A stretch of DNA of 64,000 nt from Effrenium voratum (taxonomy: Eukaryota > Sar > Dinophyceae > Suessiales > Symbiodiniaceae), in NCBI GenBank assembly GCA_963377175.1, contig CAUJNA010001225.1, forward strand, positions 183,811 through 247,810, read 5' to 3'. Under the pieces are notes generated by a model. That model was not told the DNA's origin and searched no databases. It saw only the letters and a list, made by a program, of their open reading frames with translations. Position numbers and translations under genes: made by a program. Below, one piece after another: positions 45,522-58,569 of this stretch. How positions within the stretch are numbered: position 1 is the stretch's first letter; each line of letters begins with the position of its first letter.

Positions 45522-46225
45522 ACAAAACTCTAAGAACCAAAAGCTTCCAAAAAATTGCAAAATCCAAGCCAGTCCAAACCACCAACTTTGGGTTGATTGA
45601 CAAAAAGGGCCATCTGTTTGACCCCAAAACGACCTTCCGCCAGCCCAGAACACCTTTGTTTTTGCGGCAAGTGCCACGCGGACTGGCCAAGCGAATGGGG
45701 GCGGGGTGTGGAACAACGTCTCTTTTGCTGAGACCTCAAATGACGCCAGGGTCATTTTGTTTTCAAACTTGCTTTGGACCCCATTGCAATGGAGCCGGGA
45801 TGTTTTCTTTTTGCTTTCGAGGCCGGGCAAGTCCCACAGGCAAGTCCCAGGGTTCATGTCGACTATCTTCTCTGTCCTCTGTCCTGCCTGGATCACACTC
45901 AATGCGGGGGTGTCACGTTTGCTGGAGAAAGCAACATGTGGTAGTCCAGCGAACTCGTTTTATAATTATCATGGTTTTCTGATGCGTTCAAATACGTTTT
46001 GTGAAGGCTGGGGTCTGCCCAGCACTCCTAAACTAGTGGACTTCTATGATTGTGTAAGATTGGCGAGCCCCAGTGCATCTCAACTGTCTTGCCAATACCG
46101 AGAACTAGCGGAGACTTTGCGAGGAAGTAGAACTGCAAAGCGGGGCTAGCCACTTGCGCTTTTGAGGGAACCTTCGGGATTGCTTTTTGCAGAAGGCAAA
46201 AGGAATACAGTACTCTAGATCTATT

Positions 46226-46345
46226 CTAGGTCCTCTAGTAGAGAGGTCAGAGTAAGGGTACCCTTTTTTCTGTAGTCAATTTCAGTAGGGGAACCCTCCC
46301 AACCAAAAAAGTTGGTAGAGAAGGGCACCTAGCTGGGGGACCGAG
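46226..46345 (+). mobile_element. Family A MITE, copy A11
   Basis: CTAGGTCCTCTAGTAGAGAG to CTAGCTGGGGGACCGAG with an intact GGGGAACCCTCCCAACC. No target duplication visible. Confidence 0.7.
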
Positions 46346-46611
46346 GATGCCACCCTTGCGAGTCCAAGTCGCCTCGAAGGCAGAGGGCTGCGCACTTGCT
46401 GCTTTCCCGGCAGAGGGCTCCGCACCTGCGTTGTCGAGTCGTTTTCCAGCGAGCGCGAGCGACTCGAAAACAAGCAGCTGAGTCCGAGCAGAAAATGCGT
46501 TGGACTTCCAAGTTGGGATGGGACGATTGGGGATACTTCACTCTGGGCGGTCGATGTTTTTTTCTCGGACCCCTTGCCTTAAAAGAATACTTGTGCATGG
46601 GTTAAATGAAC

Positions 46612-46668
46612 ATCTCCTTTAAACCCTACAAACCAAAAATAAGGGGATGGCTGTGAATCACCAAGTTG
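46612..46668 (+). repeat. Family M 3' fragment
   Basis: TTAAACCCTACAAACCAAAA, then AAGGGGATGGCTGTGAATCA. Confidence 0.35.
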
Positions 46669-47109
46669 AATGGTGTTTAAAGGGGAAACAAAAGGAAACC
46701 CATCAATGGGGAACACCTGCATGTTTCCGGGTGCGTGTTCTGTTTTGTCAGCGAAAGAACGGGTCCAACGTGCATGAACGTTGTCCATTGTTTTCACTGT
46801 TTATGGTGGTTATCAATACAAACAAGTGGGCTGTTATCTGGAGGGGTGTTGACCTTGGGTGTGGCAAAATCATGAGACAAGTTCAGCGTATCCTTTTGGC
46901 TCCTTCTCAACGTCACCGATCACTAGGCGTGATTGGCGACTACTCCAGTTGCTCACATTGATCACCAAATACAGCCAACATTCTGGCACCAGACTGATGT
47001 GGTTTCCATGGATTGAAACTTCTATATAGGTAAAAGGTCGAATCGAAAGCATCCCTTGTTTAATGTGTGTGTGTGTGTTCTTCTTCTCACTTCCTGAGTG
47101 GACTGGTAA

Positions 47110-49200
47110 CAAGAAAGTCTGAACTTTCTGTTTAGCACCAACCTGGTCTACCCAAAAAGTTTAAAATCGAACTGAGGGAGTGAGTCTTCCTGGCTCATGT
47201 TGTAGCAACACACATGCATCCAGAATACACAATGAGGTCTCCATTAATAATAATAATAATGCGATGCAGTTTATTGGCTCTTTTTAACATTATTCTAACT
47301 GAAGGTTTTGACGTAACCCCCGCCCCAGTTGAACCATAATCCAAGCATGATAATATGCCTGGAATTGCCGCTCACATCTCAAAAACTCAGACTGAAATGT
47401 TGATTGACGCTGCCTGTCGACACACACACAAACACACACACACACACTAGTCTATTTGGACAATCTGGGACATTCAGTTAGCCAAAAGGACATGAGCTCA
47501 GGGGGAGCCCCCTAGGAAAACTAGCAAAGTGTCTGACCTCTCCCCCATTGACCCTAGGTGCATACTTTCTCCAAACCTCGTATGACATATCAACGTGGTC
47601 TGAAGATCTGGGCAAAGCAGAAACGCCAACCTTGCGCTCGTTCACTGGTGTATGAACCTTGACAAGGCTTTTACAACCATTCACCTTTTACAGTTACAAG
47701 CGATGACACACATCAACTAATGGAAGTTGGCAAGCGCAGCCCGCCAGTTGCATGCAGTTCCGCACGGAGGAAAGCATCAAAGGCTTGTGGGCCTGTCAAG
47801 ACGTACACTTTGTCGGCAAACCCAACACTTCTCGACATGTGCATGTGGCAAGATCGGTGGTTGAAAGCACCCTGGTGAAAGCTCCGTGCGTCATAGACCA
47901 CATTGCCCCAAAATCAGGTATCTCATTGAAACATAAACCTGATCTAGGCACGTGGGGAAGGACAACAACATGACCTCCGAAAAATTACCCTCCGAATGGT
48001 TGATTAAAAGGAAACCATCCCGAGGTGAAACTTTTGAGAACCCTCGAAAAGCTCACCTGACGGACCCAGCTTGTGATATTGCCAAGATTCTGCCGAAGGC
48101 TTGGAGCCAGTCGCAAAGTGGGCAGGGACCCGATTGCAGTTGGGAGCGTTCTGAAGTAGAACATGAACGAAGAGAAAGGAATATGTTTCAGCTAAGTGCG
48201 CCAAACATGTGCAAAACTACAAATAACTAATCAGGGCTCAGAAGTCATGCCAATACGATGTCAGCAAACTCTAGGACCACTCAAAAACGTCTAAGTCGAC
48301 GCATCGAAGACTACCTCATCGTCTGCCGAGGCCGCTGATGAAGATACTAGCAGCATCAACAGCCTTCTCCCTACGCTGGCCGAAGTGGGCCGCACGCCAC
48401 CAGCTGCCGATGCAACCTTCTGCTCGAGCTTAGTGCTGCGAATCTCTGAGCTGGCCCCACCTATGGTCACAAAGAGAGAGAGAGAGAGAGACATAAAGAA
48501 ACAAGGTAGAGAGAGAGACATAGAGAGTGTGGGAGATGATCATAGGGAATCCTTACGTATGCATATCTTGTCTCTATCCGGCAACACTGGGAGTTGATGT
48601 TCCCCATCAACTCTAGGCCTGACTCTTGGGCCCCCGGTTCAAAGCTCACGGCCGCTCACCTCGCAAGCCAGCACGGACGACGCCGCCTGGTCGGGGCCCG
48701 AACAGGCTGCAGAGCTTTCGCTTCCAAATGGAAACCTAGAGGTTCGATGCTAGCATGTCAACCAGGAATGACAACAACTCCCTTTAAAGCGATCGGCCGA
48801 AAGAGTGGATGAGAGGCCGATTTACTTCATAGCTGTGCTAAAATTTAGTCGTCCGGGCCATGTTGCGTGTACTGTGGATTCTTCACATCCGAAGTACGGC
48901 ATGGGCAATTCATGCCGGTGTTCAAGCGGGGACAGTCACTGTGACCGGCAATGAAGGGGCAAGGATGACTTTGAGTGGCCATTACCCATCAACCTACCAA
49001 ACACATATCACGTATTGAGCTGTGTCGCGCTGAAGGGAGTCGTGCAAATCGAATGAGACACTGGACAAGTGATGCTGGGGAACTTGTTTTTGCTACATGC
49101 GTGCCATACAACGCCTTTGGCGATTCATGCCTTCGCCAAGATTCGCAAGAGACACCCAAAAACAAAAGTCCAAGCTGCAGCAAACCATTTGGCAAATACT
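47110..49200. other. Stretch without recognisable gene
   Basis: Holds an AAT microsatellite (47241-47261), a CA tract (47421-47450) and a GA tract (48474-48494). Reading frames up to 145 codons have no recognisable motif. Confidence 0.4.
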
Positions 49201-49204
49201 CGCA

Positions 49205-49337
49205 AGCCGTCAGGGTCCCTAAGAAAAAGTGTCCCTATAAACCATCCCCAATGATTTCCGTTTTGCGGAATCGCATGCCGGTTCATTCCCAGTACCCGAC
49301 TCGGTCATTCCCTATACCTATGGCACCAGCAAGACTT
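49205..49337 (+). repeat. Family I copy 4
   Basis: CCTATAAACCATCCCCAATG, GGTTCATTCCCAGTACCC and GGCACCAGCAAG in family order; left end worn. Confidence 0.5.
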
Positions 49338-50162
49338 AGCTCCTGCTTCCACGGGCTCGGAATGGGAACCTCTCAGCGCGGAAACTTGGGAACCGTGGCT
49401 TGCTTCGGATGACACCCAACTTGGGTGTGTCTTTTTTTGGGGAACCCGCAAAAATGCATGATGTTCTGTTTTTCTTTAAAACCAAGCGGAGCCAACATAA
49501 TGGCACGCCCGAAAAACGCGACGGGCTACATGTTCCCTACTTGTCTCTCAAATGCCCAGTGCCCGTAGCGGGGGGCCCTTGCTGTGGCTGGTCAGTTTCG
49601 GCCAGCGAAACATTGCCAGTGAACTTGGCCTGCCAGTGATTCCGCTAACCGCAAAAAAAGTGAGCGAATGAATCACACGCATTTAAACTTTGAGGCGACA
49701 CATGGCTACAAACTATCAGTGCTTCCTACAAGTGCAGTCAAACCAAGAGATTCGTGATTTCCGGTAGCTTGCCCTAGCATGCCTTAAAAACACGAGCACC
49801 CTGCGTTTGGGCACGCCCAACGAATGGACTCACCGTGCCCCCAAGGCCTGCGAAGCCTAGAGTGGCTTTCAGAGTCACCGCCAGCGCAAGGGCGGCCAGG
49901 GTCACCTGCCGGCCGGGGTGCGCGGAGCCCACCTCCACAATTTACTTGGGGCCCGGTGGTTTGCAGTGGGATGGTGTGGGTGTGTCTTCCTAACCCTACA
50001 AGAACCTGAAAACACCGCGTTCAACTCCGAATCCAAACCAGAACAACAATTGGCCCTATCCTGATTCATGAGGCGTGGTCCAACCACCTCTGGGCCCAAT
50101 CCCTGCGGAGACGCAGATGGCTCAGACAACTTCTTTTGGCAAAAGTCTGGCTGCTTAAGAAA

Positions 50163-50285
50163 CTCAGTTGTTCAGTGACCCTGGAAAAAGGGAATTGGAA
50201 GCCTTTTTGGGGAAGACCATTGTTAGTGGGGCAGCCACCCAAAAAAAAAAGTTGGGGAAAAAATGGTGCCACTGAACAACTGAAA
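50163..50285 (+). mobile_element. Family D MITE, copy D3
   Basis: CTCAGTTGTTCAGTGACCC to GCCACTGAACAACTGAAAG; core TTAGTGGGGCAGCCACCC. Confidence 0.7.
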
Positions 50286-50347
50286 GGTGCCTGCAAGCCT
50301 GGATGTCAAACAAAGGCCTAAAAAACACAAAAGCGGCAAGCGTTCTA

Positions 50348-50676
50348 CTAGTTTTTTTGTTTGGATCTCAGCCGTGGCAAAACGCATCATGGCCATCGAC
50401 CTGTTCGACCAATGGGAGATGGACTCTCAAGTCCTGAAGCTGAGCGAAGCTGAGCGAAGACGTCGGATCATTAAGGGACCGTTGCAAAGACTAGGGGCGC
50501 CCAGCTAGGTGCCCTTCTCTCCCCTTTTTTGGGCTTCTTCGTCGTTTGAGCAATGAGGGCTTCAAAGATGCCCTGAGTGAGTCCGCCTGCTTAATTCTTG
50601 AAGCATGGTTCTGGGCTTGGACCATTTTAAGACAGTTTGTATCATGTTTCATTTTAAAATTACGTCCCCACCAACA
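50348..50676 (-). repeat. Inverted duplicate, right copy (329 bp)
   Basis: Reverse complement of 18871-19199 without indels. The plus-strand frame here carries the same WISAVAKRI...DLFDQWEMDS peptide seen on the minus strand of the left copy. It brings along reversed fragments of families A and C, the only reversed copies of those families in the window. Confidence 0.85.
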
Positions 50677-50724
50677 ACTCGATGGTCGGGTTTGGGTGTC
50701 CCAAAGGATTGCATCTTGACAATT

Positions 50725-50852
50725 CAGTGCTGGGCTGCCCGTTTTCTGACCCCCTGCCAAAAGTGACTAACTTTGAGTGGGTCAAATGGAGACCCAACCA
50801 CTAGACACTAAGTCGAAAAAGCTAAGGATCCGGACGGCTGGGAGCCGCCAAG
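50725..50852 (+). repeat. Family M repeat, long copy
   Basis: GGGCTGCCCGTTTTCTGACC, AGTGGGTCAAATGGAGACCC, AAAAAGCTAAGGATCCGGAC and GGCTGGGAGCCGCCAAG. Confidence 0.55.
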
Positions 50853-51494
50853 AGTGTGTGCCCCTCCAGAAGCTGATCAGGCCCCTCTGGATGAAGTGGA
50901 CGTGGGTGTGCGTACAGAGATGCGTGCGTGTGTGTGTGTGTGTGTGTATCTAGATGTGTATATAGAATAAGTGTTGTACTTATATGCGTTACTTCAATAT
51001 AAGATGTAAGTACTGATAGTAGTGAATTCCGCAGAAGCATTGCACATTGCAGGGTCCTACCAATCTGACGCTTTCCCAACCAAATGTGTTTGTTTCTTGG
51101 GTTTTGTTGCACATAGTGTGGATGTCACAGTGGGTCATACTTACACATAGCTGGAACGATGTGCGTCAAACGAAACACATGTCAAGCTAAAAGCGTTGTG
51201 ACTCCCGAAGCCTCAAAGTCATTTAAAACAGACTCTTTTCCACACAGAAACGCACCCACGGCGTGTCGTGCCTGCTTGCGGGTGATGGTTGCCATGCCGC
51301 CTGGCCGGAAGGGCATAGCCCAACGCTCCATTTCAACCCAGCTCAACTCACCATACTCGCCCCAAAATCACCAGGCCCGCAATATGAATATGGTCCTGAA
51401 TCTTGGCTTAAATCTGCGGTACACCGAAAACACTTTCTTTGGTTCTGGTCAATATTTTTTCTTTACCCCGACCCCAACTATGTAGAATAGTTTT

Positions 51495-51625
51495 CTAGGT
51501 CCTCCAGTACAGAGGTTAGAATACGTTGGCACCAACTTGTTTTTACAGTTTTCTCTATTTTAGTAGTTTTTGGAACCCTCCCAACCAAAAAGAAACGGCG
51601 AGAAAGGGCACCTGGCTGGACCTAG
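51495..51625 (+). mobile_element. Family A MITE, copy A12
   Basis: CTAGGTCCTCCAGTACAGAG to GGCTGGACCTAG; the two sides differ (TTTT and TCTT), so the duplication is uncertain. Confidence 0.7.
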
Positions 51626-51811
51626 TCTTCGAGTAGACCCCCAGATGGTGGCCTTCTCTCCCCGCGCGGGGATAAGAGGCCCCGACATTGGCACGCAAGG
51701 AATGCAAGGAACCTGCAAACGGCAGGGAGGTCCAAGGGCATTTTTTCCTACGACTCTTGGCATTTTTCTTCTATCTTGCGACCAGGGTTGGGCCAACATG
51801 GTTAGAAAGAG

Positions 51812-51942
51812 TTCTGGAGGCTGATGCCCCTGTTCCAGTCTTCTCAACCATCGTTCTTGTCAAAACACTGGATCCGGTTGCCCGATGCTGGAGGTTTTCT
51901 AGAAAGAAGGGTCCCTAGAAAGAATGGGGAAGGTACCCCTAG
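51812..51942 (+). mobile_element. Family B MITE, copy B5
   Basis: The degraded left end TTCTGGAGGCTGATGCCCC and intact right end GGAAGGTACCCCTAGAG enclose CAACCATCGTTCTTGTCAAA. Confidence 0.6.
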
Positions 51943-52079
51943 AGTCAAAAGCAAAAACCGAAGACTTCAAAGGACACGTGGAGAGAAAGGCAGGTCGTAT
52001 GAATGGATATGTGTGGACTAGGAATCTTCATTGGCGGAATGGCCAGCTTACATGAACCCCAAAGGAAACAGCACACATT

Positions 52080-52205
52080 TCTAGGTGTCATTCTTAGGGG
52101 AACCCTCACACACACACACAAAAAAAAAACGGCAACAGGGTGGTGTGTTTCCCTTTTTTCCTAAACACCAAACAAAAGGGGGGTCCCTCAAAAGAACAGA
52201 CAGCC
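52080..52205 (+). repeat. Family J-like repeat with CA run
   Basis: AGGTGTCATTCTTAGGGGAA, an internal CA run (52108-52121), then TTTCCTAAACACCAAAC and GGGGTCCCTCAAAAGAAC. Confidence 0.4.
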
Positions 52206-52257
52206 CCCATTTGAGCGACTCTATAAACCTCCCATGAATCCCTATGTCGCATCAAGT

Positions 52258-52970
52258 TGCTTACGCGCGAGCATGCGCTTTCCTTACGCGACCCATGTTT
52301 TAGCTTACGCGGCAGTCAGCGAACATGTTAAGCTTGCGCGTGGCTTACGCGTGGGTGTTTTGAGAGTTTCCCCTCAAAAATTGCTTACACGAGCTCCTTT
52401 CTCATGCTGCCGGCAGAACTGTTCAAGATGATGTGGATGACTCTGGGGAAGAAGATGATGAAGAACTACCCTCACGAGTTTCAGCGGCTTGGCATTGTTG
52501 TTCTTGCTGCAAGTCAAGAAACGGGTTCTGCGGCAGCGGCATCCATCGCGAGGGCTAGCGGGCAGCCCAGCTAGGCGAGCTTACGCGAACCTTACGCGCC
52601 TGTTTACGCGAGCTTTCGCGCCCGAGCCCCTTTAGTTTTCCTAGAGCAGCGGCTTCAGAAGCCTTTCTTTGTCCTAGTGCAGGTTGCAACAGCACGTAGC
52701 ATGAGCCCCCAGAGCTCCCAATCAAGGTTCTGCTGGCTTTGCTTTCTATTGGTGTGCACATGCGGTCTTAGACGCCTTCCTGCAGCCAAAGTCTACGGGC
52801 AAGTTGCCAAGCTCGACTCGGTTGCAACCAGCACAAGCCACCAATAAACACATAAGCACAACTCTTCCGAGCATGCTTACAAAGCTTACCAAGCAATCAC
52901 GAAGAAGAGCTTACGCAGGTGCTTACGCAGCATGTTTCCCCCAAAAGTGCTTTCGCCGGCTTACGCCTTG
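52258..52970 (+). repeat. TTACGCG motif clusters
   Basis: GCTTACGCG or close variants occur about a dozen times in three clusters (52258-52360, 52577-52630 and 52908-52970) without a fixed period. Compare 20604-20724. Confidence 0.5.
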
Positions 52971-53727
52971 CAGGGTGTTGCAAACGCGCGGGCCCTTGTT
53001 ATGACACAACTCTTGCTTGGGATGGTCTCGGGGGGTTTTTCGAGCTGCTCGTTTGTAGGTCTTGCTCTTCATCTGAAGCCGTCCTGCCCATCAAAAACCG
53101 CAATTCCTTCCCGTGGCCTCCAAGAATCAGCGGGGGGATGCGGCACACTATGAGCCAAATTCCGGCGGATTCCGGGGGTTCACCCATGGATCAAATTACG
53201 TGGGTGTCTCCATTTGGGGCCCCTGCTTGAATTTACGGTGAAACCCAAAGGATGCCGAAACGCGGTTTTTTGCGGCTTTCATCACGAGGCAACATGGAAG
53301 CCGTAAAGCCCTTGGGCATGCTTTCCACCCTGAAAAGTCTTGTCCTTGCAAAGCCTTATGGAGCCCATTCTCCATCCGCAAGCAGAGCACATCCCGCTTC
53401 GCGCTCTAACTTGTAGCTCGAGACGCTTGGGCAATTTGGCCAGGTGAAAGCAGCCAGCTGCCAAGGCAAAGCAAAGAAAGCAAAGACCTTTCACCCCGCT
53501 CCCTGCAAAAAGCTGATGCACTGACGGCTCCAAGCGTGACTCTGCGGCCAGCGAATGAGCTCCATGCCTAGATGCAGCCTGCGGCAAATCGCCTGACTTG
53601 GCAACTGGATAACACTCGCGCACGCATGGGGAAGCGCGAGACGCCAGATGCCAGACACCACACTCACATAAGCCAGCGGTCCATATCCTGGTGGTTTCAA
53701 ATTACACACCCACATCCACATTCCGGA

Positions 53728-53745
53728 TCTCTCTCTCTCACTCTG

Positions 53746-53781
<36 letters not shown>
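53728..53781. repeat. CT microsatellite
   Basis: CT run of about 54 bp with two interruptions. Confidence 0.9.
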
Positions 53782-53782
<1 letters not shown>

Positions 53783-54427
53783 AAGCACCTTGAAACAAAC
53801 AAATCCATTTCGCAGGGCAAGCAAACCGGAGCTGAGCTGAAATGTCCTCAACGACACAAGCGCTCAGACTTGCTGCAACATTGATGCCCAAATATCACAA
53901 CTCGGGTTGCTCAAGCCAATGGTCAGAGAACAACTTCTTTCATACACTGCTTGGAGCCACAAAGAAGCCATAGCAACCTAAAAGTGACTAGCAAATGTAA
54001 TCCTTGCTTGAATCTAATTTCATAGGCGGCCATGATTTGCACTGACTTCCCTATGGCTCTAAGTCAGCAATTGCTCAACATGAAATTCCACAAGCGCAAG
54101 TGGCAACATGCAAACGCCTCCAATACATGGGGTCCCCGCAAAAGAGTTGGAATTCGGACAACGGCCGTTCGTTTCAGGGGAGCAACCAAAATGGAAAGTC
54201 CTGTTCCCAACTCTCCAGCCTTTGACTGCTTTTTGGCGTGTTTCAAAATAAGATTAAATTTGTTCCACTTGAATGCCCGATGATATGTTCTTTGCCTGGC
54301 AAAGGGCTGTTACCCTTTCCCCTGGAGAAGATCTATGTCTTTATCGGGGTGGCAGCAGAACGGATTGTCACCCTGATTCAAAGCACCACATGTCGGGCAA
54401 AGCCGGGCCCGAGCTATGTTGACACAA

Positions 54428-54815
54428 TTCACTCACACACACACACAGACACACAGACACACACAGACACACGCACAGACACACGCACAGACACACAGAC
54501 ACACACAGACACACACAGACACACACAGACACACAGACCCACAGACCCACAGACCCACAGACACACAGACACACAGACACACAGACACACAGACACACAG
54601 ACACACAGACACAGACACACAGACACACAGACACATAGACACATAGAAACACACACCCACCCACCCACCCACCCACCCACCCACCCACGCACGCACGCAC
54701 GCACCCACACACACACACACACACACAAACGCACACGCACACGCACACGCACACGCACACGCACACGCACACGCACACGCACACGCACACGCACGCAACA
54801 CGCGCGCGCGCCACA
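54428..54815. repeat. Compound CA-rich microsatellite, about 390 bp
   Basis: ACACAG and CACAGACC units, then CCCA (54655-54690), CGCA, CA and CACACG units. Frames of 130-280 codons rich in H/T or C/V are artefacts. Confidence 0.9.
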
Positions 54816-55382
54816 CAAACACGGTCAGGTTCTTGCCAAACATTCACGCACCTGCCACCTTTTCCAGCCTTCGCTTGCAAAGCACATTGCATGCTCTGGC
54901 CGATGATTTTCTGGATTGGGCTGGCATTTCTAGCCGGCAAAAATGGCCTCTGTCCACTTGCGGTGAGTTCCAAGCGAAAATCCTCACCCCGCAAAGAATG
55001 AACAGCTCGCGGAGGGTTCTTTGGCTGATCGCAGACTCCACGAACCTGTGCGCGCAAGTCGTACACAAAACGCACGTCCCAAACCCACTGACCACTCCAA
55101 GACGTAATGTTGTGCCACTGATATGTTCTCAAAGAATATGCTCTGGGCGGCTCTTTGGTTGAACATGCTCTAATTGTCACATGGTGGATTGTGTAGCTTG
55201 CACCGGTCAACAAATGCTGGGACGCAACACATGCAGCAACAAGTTAAAGTACCGCCTTCGGTAATGTCAAGTCAACGCAGGCAAACAGCACACAAGCAAA
55301 CAAGCGCAAATGAGCAGACAAGCAAACAAGCAACACCTAAACAAAGAAAAACACAAACCAACACACAAACAGGCACACAAAC

Positions 55383-56002
<620 letters not shown>

Positions 56003-56184
56003 ACGAACCACACCAGCCAAGCCAAGAGACCAAGCAAACACACAGAGAAGCAAGCCCATAACACTTGGGAGCATACTCCCAAAGGCGATCACACTTGGTA
56101 AACTGGAGAGTACTAGTGGGCCCGTTTTGACCCCATAAAGTAAGCACCTCTCCCATTTTTAGACCCTTTCAATCAAGCACCAGT

Positions 56185-56313
56185 GAGCCACAATCAAAAC
56201 CCGGTACTAACATATTGAACCCAGAACACTGTACAGAATTAAGAAGGCAGCTATTTGTGGCTGGGATTGGCCCTTACTCACCTTGATCTACTTGGTTTTT
56301 GAGCAAGTGGCTC
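56185..56313 (+). mobile_element. Family C MITE, copy C5
   Basis: GAGCCACAATCAAAACCCGG at the left; the right end is worn but finishes GTGGCTC. The flanks CAGT and AAGT suggest a diverged 4 bp duplication. The core AGAATTAAGAAGGCAGC is intact. Confidence 0.65.
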
Positions 56314-56597
56314 AAGTGGGAAAGGACCCCCCGCAAAGGCATGCAATTTGAACAGGGCAACGAAGGAAACCCAAGTGTTTGGACTTTGAAGTCTTAAGGA
56401 CACACCCTTTCAAGCACGCAGTGCCACTTTTCAGGGCTAGGTCCGCTTCCCTGCCGCTCGCCTGTCGGATCGAGATCTCACTGCGCCTGCGGAAGGTCGG
56501 TAGGTCGGGGAGCTCGGGACGGGGTGAAACGCGCTTGGTCTCCTTTTGGTTGCCGGCTTTTAGTAGCCTTCACATAGGTGTCCTTTTGGAGAGAAAT

Positions 56598-56650
56598 CGA
56601 TGGGTTTCCAACTGGCAAGTGGATGGCATCAAACCCATCTAAACCAGTGG
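56598..56650 (-). repeat. GATGGGTTTC hairpin repeat, copy 1
   Basis: GATGGGTTTCCAACTGG, then CAAACCCATCTAAACCAGTGG-type end (hallmark ACCCATCTAAACCAGTGG). The two GATGGGTTT-type arms are inverted. Related to 58478-58560. Confidence 0.45.
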
Positions 56651-57787
56651 AACCCTTCTGTTCTTAACCAAACTAACCGATCAAAAGGACACCCAATTGC
56701 TTTGGATTGGCTGGGATGATTTGAAGCCCCTGGTTTTGGCAGAGAGATGGCGAAAAAAACGTATTGATCACCAAACCACCAACCCAAACCACCAAGTAAG
56801 GTTTACCTTACTCTAAGCTGCCCAGCCATTTTCCTAGCTGATTCCCTTGGTGGGGGAAACACTTTGACCTTTGCACACTTTCACGGGAAAACCGGCCCAA
56901 GGGAAGTAACTGGTGCGACTTAGGTGGAGAATGAGAATGACCTTCATAAGTTGCATATATAATTAAACTGATTTATTCAAATTATTTTAAACAAAATAAG
57001 GTAATTACACTGATATAGACCGCAAATAGCGTAAAACAGGTCACAGCACGCAAACCCCGATGGTGTGAAGGTTTAGTTTGGGTGGAACATGACGTAGATA
57101 TGACGTAGATATAGTTTGGGTTGTGCCAACTGGATCGAGCGTGGACACGTCGTTTCAACGAGATCAGCTGCGCGTTTTCCAAAGCGAGTCTCATCAGATC
57201 ATTCGAATTACACGGGAGGTGCAGCCTCGCAGGATTTGTACTTGAATTCGGGGTATAGATCCGATCAAACGGCTAGCGCTCGAGGATTCCTTTGGAAGTA
57301 GCTCCATCATTCCCCTGGTTGATTTTGGATACTATTCAGATCAAGTCAAACTTCCACTTGCTAGTCGATTCCCGGGATTTCGAAAACCAGGCTTGTTTTC
57401 CCTGGTCTTGGCAACTGGAAGCATTGGGACGTGGATTGCATCTGGTCAAATGAAGGCCTCGAATTTGGACGTCTCGAGGTCACAGAGCACGGAACCCAAT
57501 GCAAACGCAAATGGACAAACAAAGATGTGGGGGTTGATCAAAAGGCCGTTTACATAGGATGACCATTGGGGAAAACCGCCAAAAGCATGAAACAGTTACT
57601 CATGGTCGTTTGGGCAGGAATATTGATCGACCCCCATCTAGGATTGATTTGCTTGTGGCGCCCTTTTGGCTTCCCAGCCTTTCTCCCCGCACGCAACAAA
57701 TGATGAGAGAGAGAGAGAGAGCTGCCATCTCAAAGATTCCGATGCTCGTTAAAAGCCATGCAGAGACAACAAGAAGACCACAAAGCA

Positions 57788-57872
57788 GGCACCGATGGGA
57801 CTCGAACCCACGACCTCCCTAGGGCTGGCAGCGATGCTGGATCGTCACCTCCCTAATTGGGTGCGCTACCTT
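57788..57872 (-). repeat. tRNA-derived sequence (SINE head or tRNA relic)
   Basis: On the minus strand GTGGGTTCGAGTCCCAT folds as a perfect T-arm (GTGGG/CCCAT, loop TTCGAGT) followed by CGGTGCC. About 50 bases upstream lies a box-A-like TAGCGCACCCAATTAGG. The 5' acceptor strand that should pair with CGGTGCC is absent and no proper anticodon stem forms, so I do not call a functional tRNA. Confidence 0.45.
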
Positions 57873-58477
57873 CGAAACTCGGATCGAAATTCCCAAATGT
57901 CCAAACGCCCCAAGGAAACATCCCACCCACATAGCCAGGTCATGTGTCAGTTGTTGACATATTTCCACCCGAGAATAGCCATTCCCTTACAAGTAGAAAA
58001 CAGCTCGCGCTCGGAAGGCAACTCTTTGTCCGACATCAATTCAGGAGGGGAAACAGCCGGTCAAAATAATTTTGACTCCAGCTTCTGGACACCATGAACC
58101 TTAAGCCCTTAGACATGGGCTGTCTTTTCAATTGAGTTTATATGGGGCTCAACCTCGAAAGCCAATTTTGGGTGTTTCGTGTTGCAGCTTGCGGAATGTT
58201 GTTTTGGTGTTGTGTTTCTTAAGAATAATACCAACAAAAAGACAAGCCACAACTTGTCGGAGCCGGATGTTTTTTTGGTTTAAACAACACGAGCCGCTAC
58301 TGTTCGGAGCCTTTGGAGTCTTCCACCCCCCACCGCTCGGGAGAACTGGTGCTCCCGGCGCTGGGAGTCGACTTGGAGAGCTCCAGCTCCGCCTGCGAGC
58401 GAGGCCGCGGGGGGGCAGTTTCCGCCAAACCAAGGAATCGGCACCACAGGTGGCGTAAAAACCGACTTGGCCTGGAA

Positions 58478-58560
58478 ATAGATGGGTTTCGAACTGGTAC
58501 ATGAATCTATAAGGGGATTTGATGAAATGGGCAGAACCCATCTAAGCCAGTGGCGCGCTC
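58478..58560 (-). repeat. Second tRNA-like hairpin repeat
   Basis: On the minus strand GAGCGCGCCACTGGCTTAG resembles box A and CAGTTCGAAACCCATC resembles box B. The sequence also folds through GATGGG/CCCATC. It shares both blocks with 56598-56650. Confidence 0.35.
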
Positions 58561-58569
58561 ATCAATTTT

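Noticed and set aside
57788..57872. Functional tRNA gene
   Set aside because: No 5' acceptor strand complementary to CGGTGCC and no proper anticodon stem.
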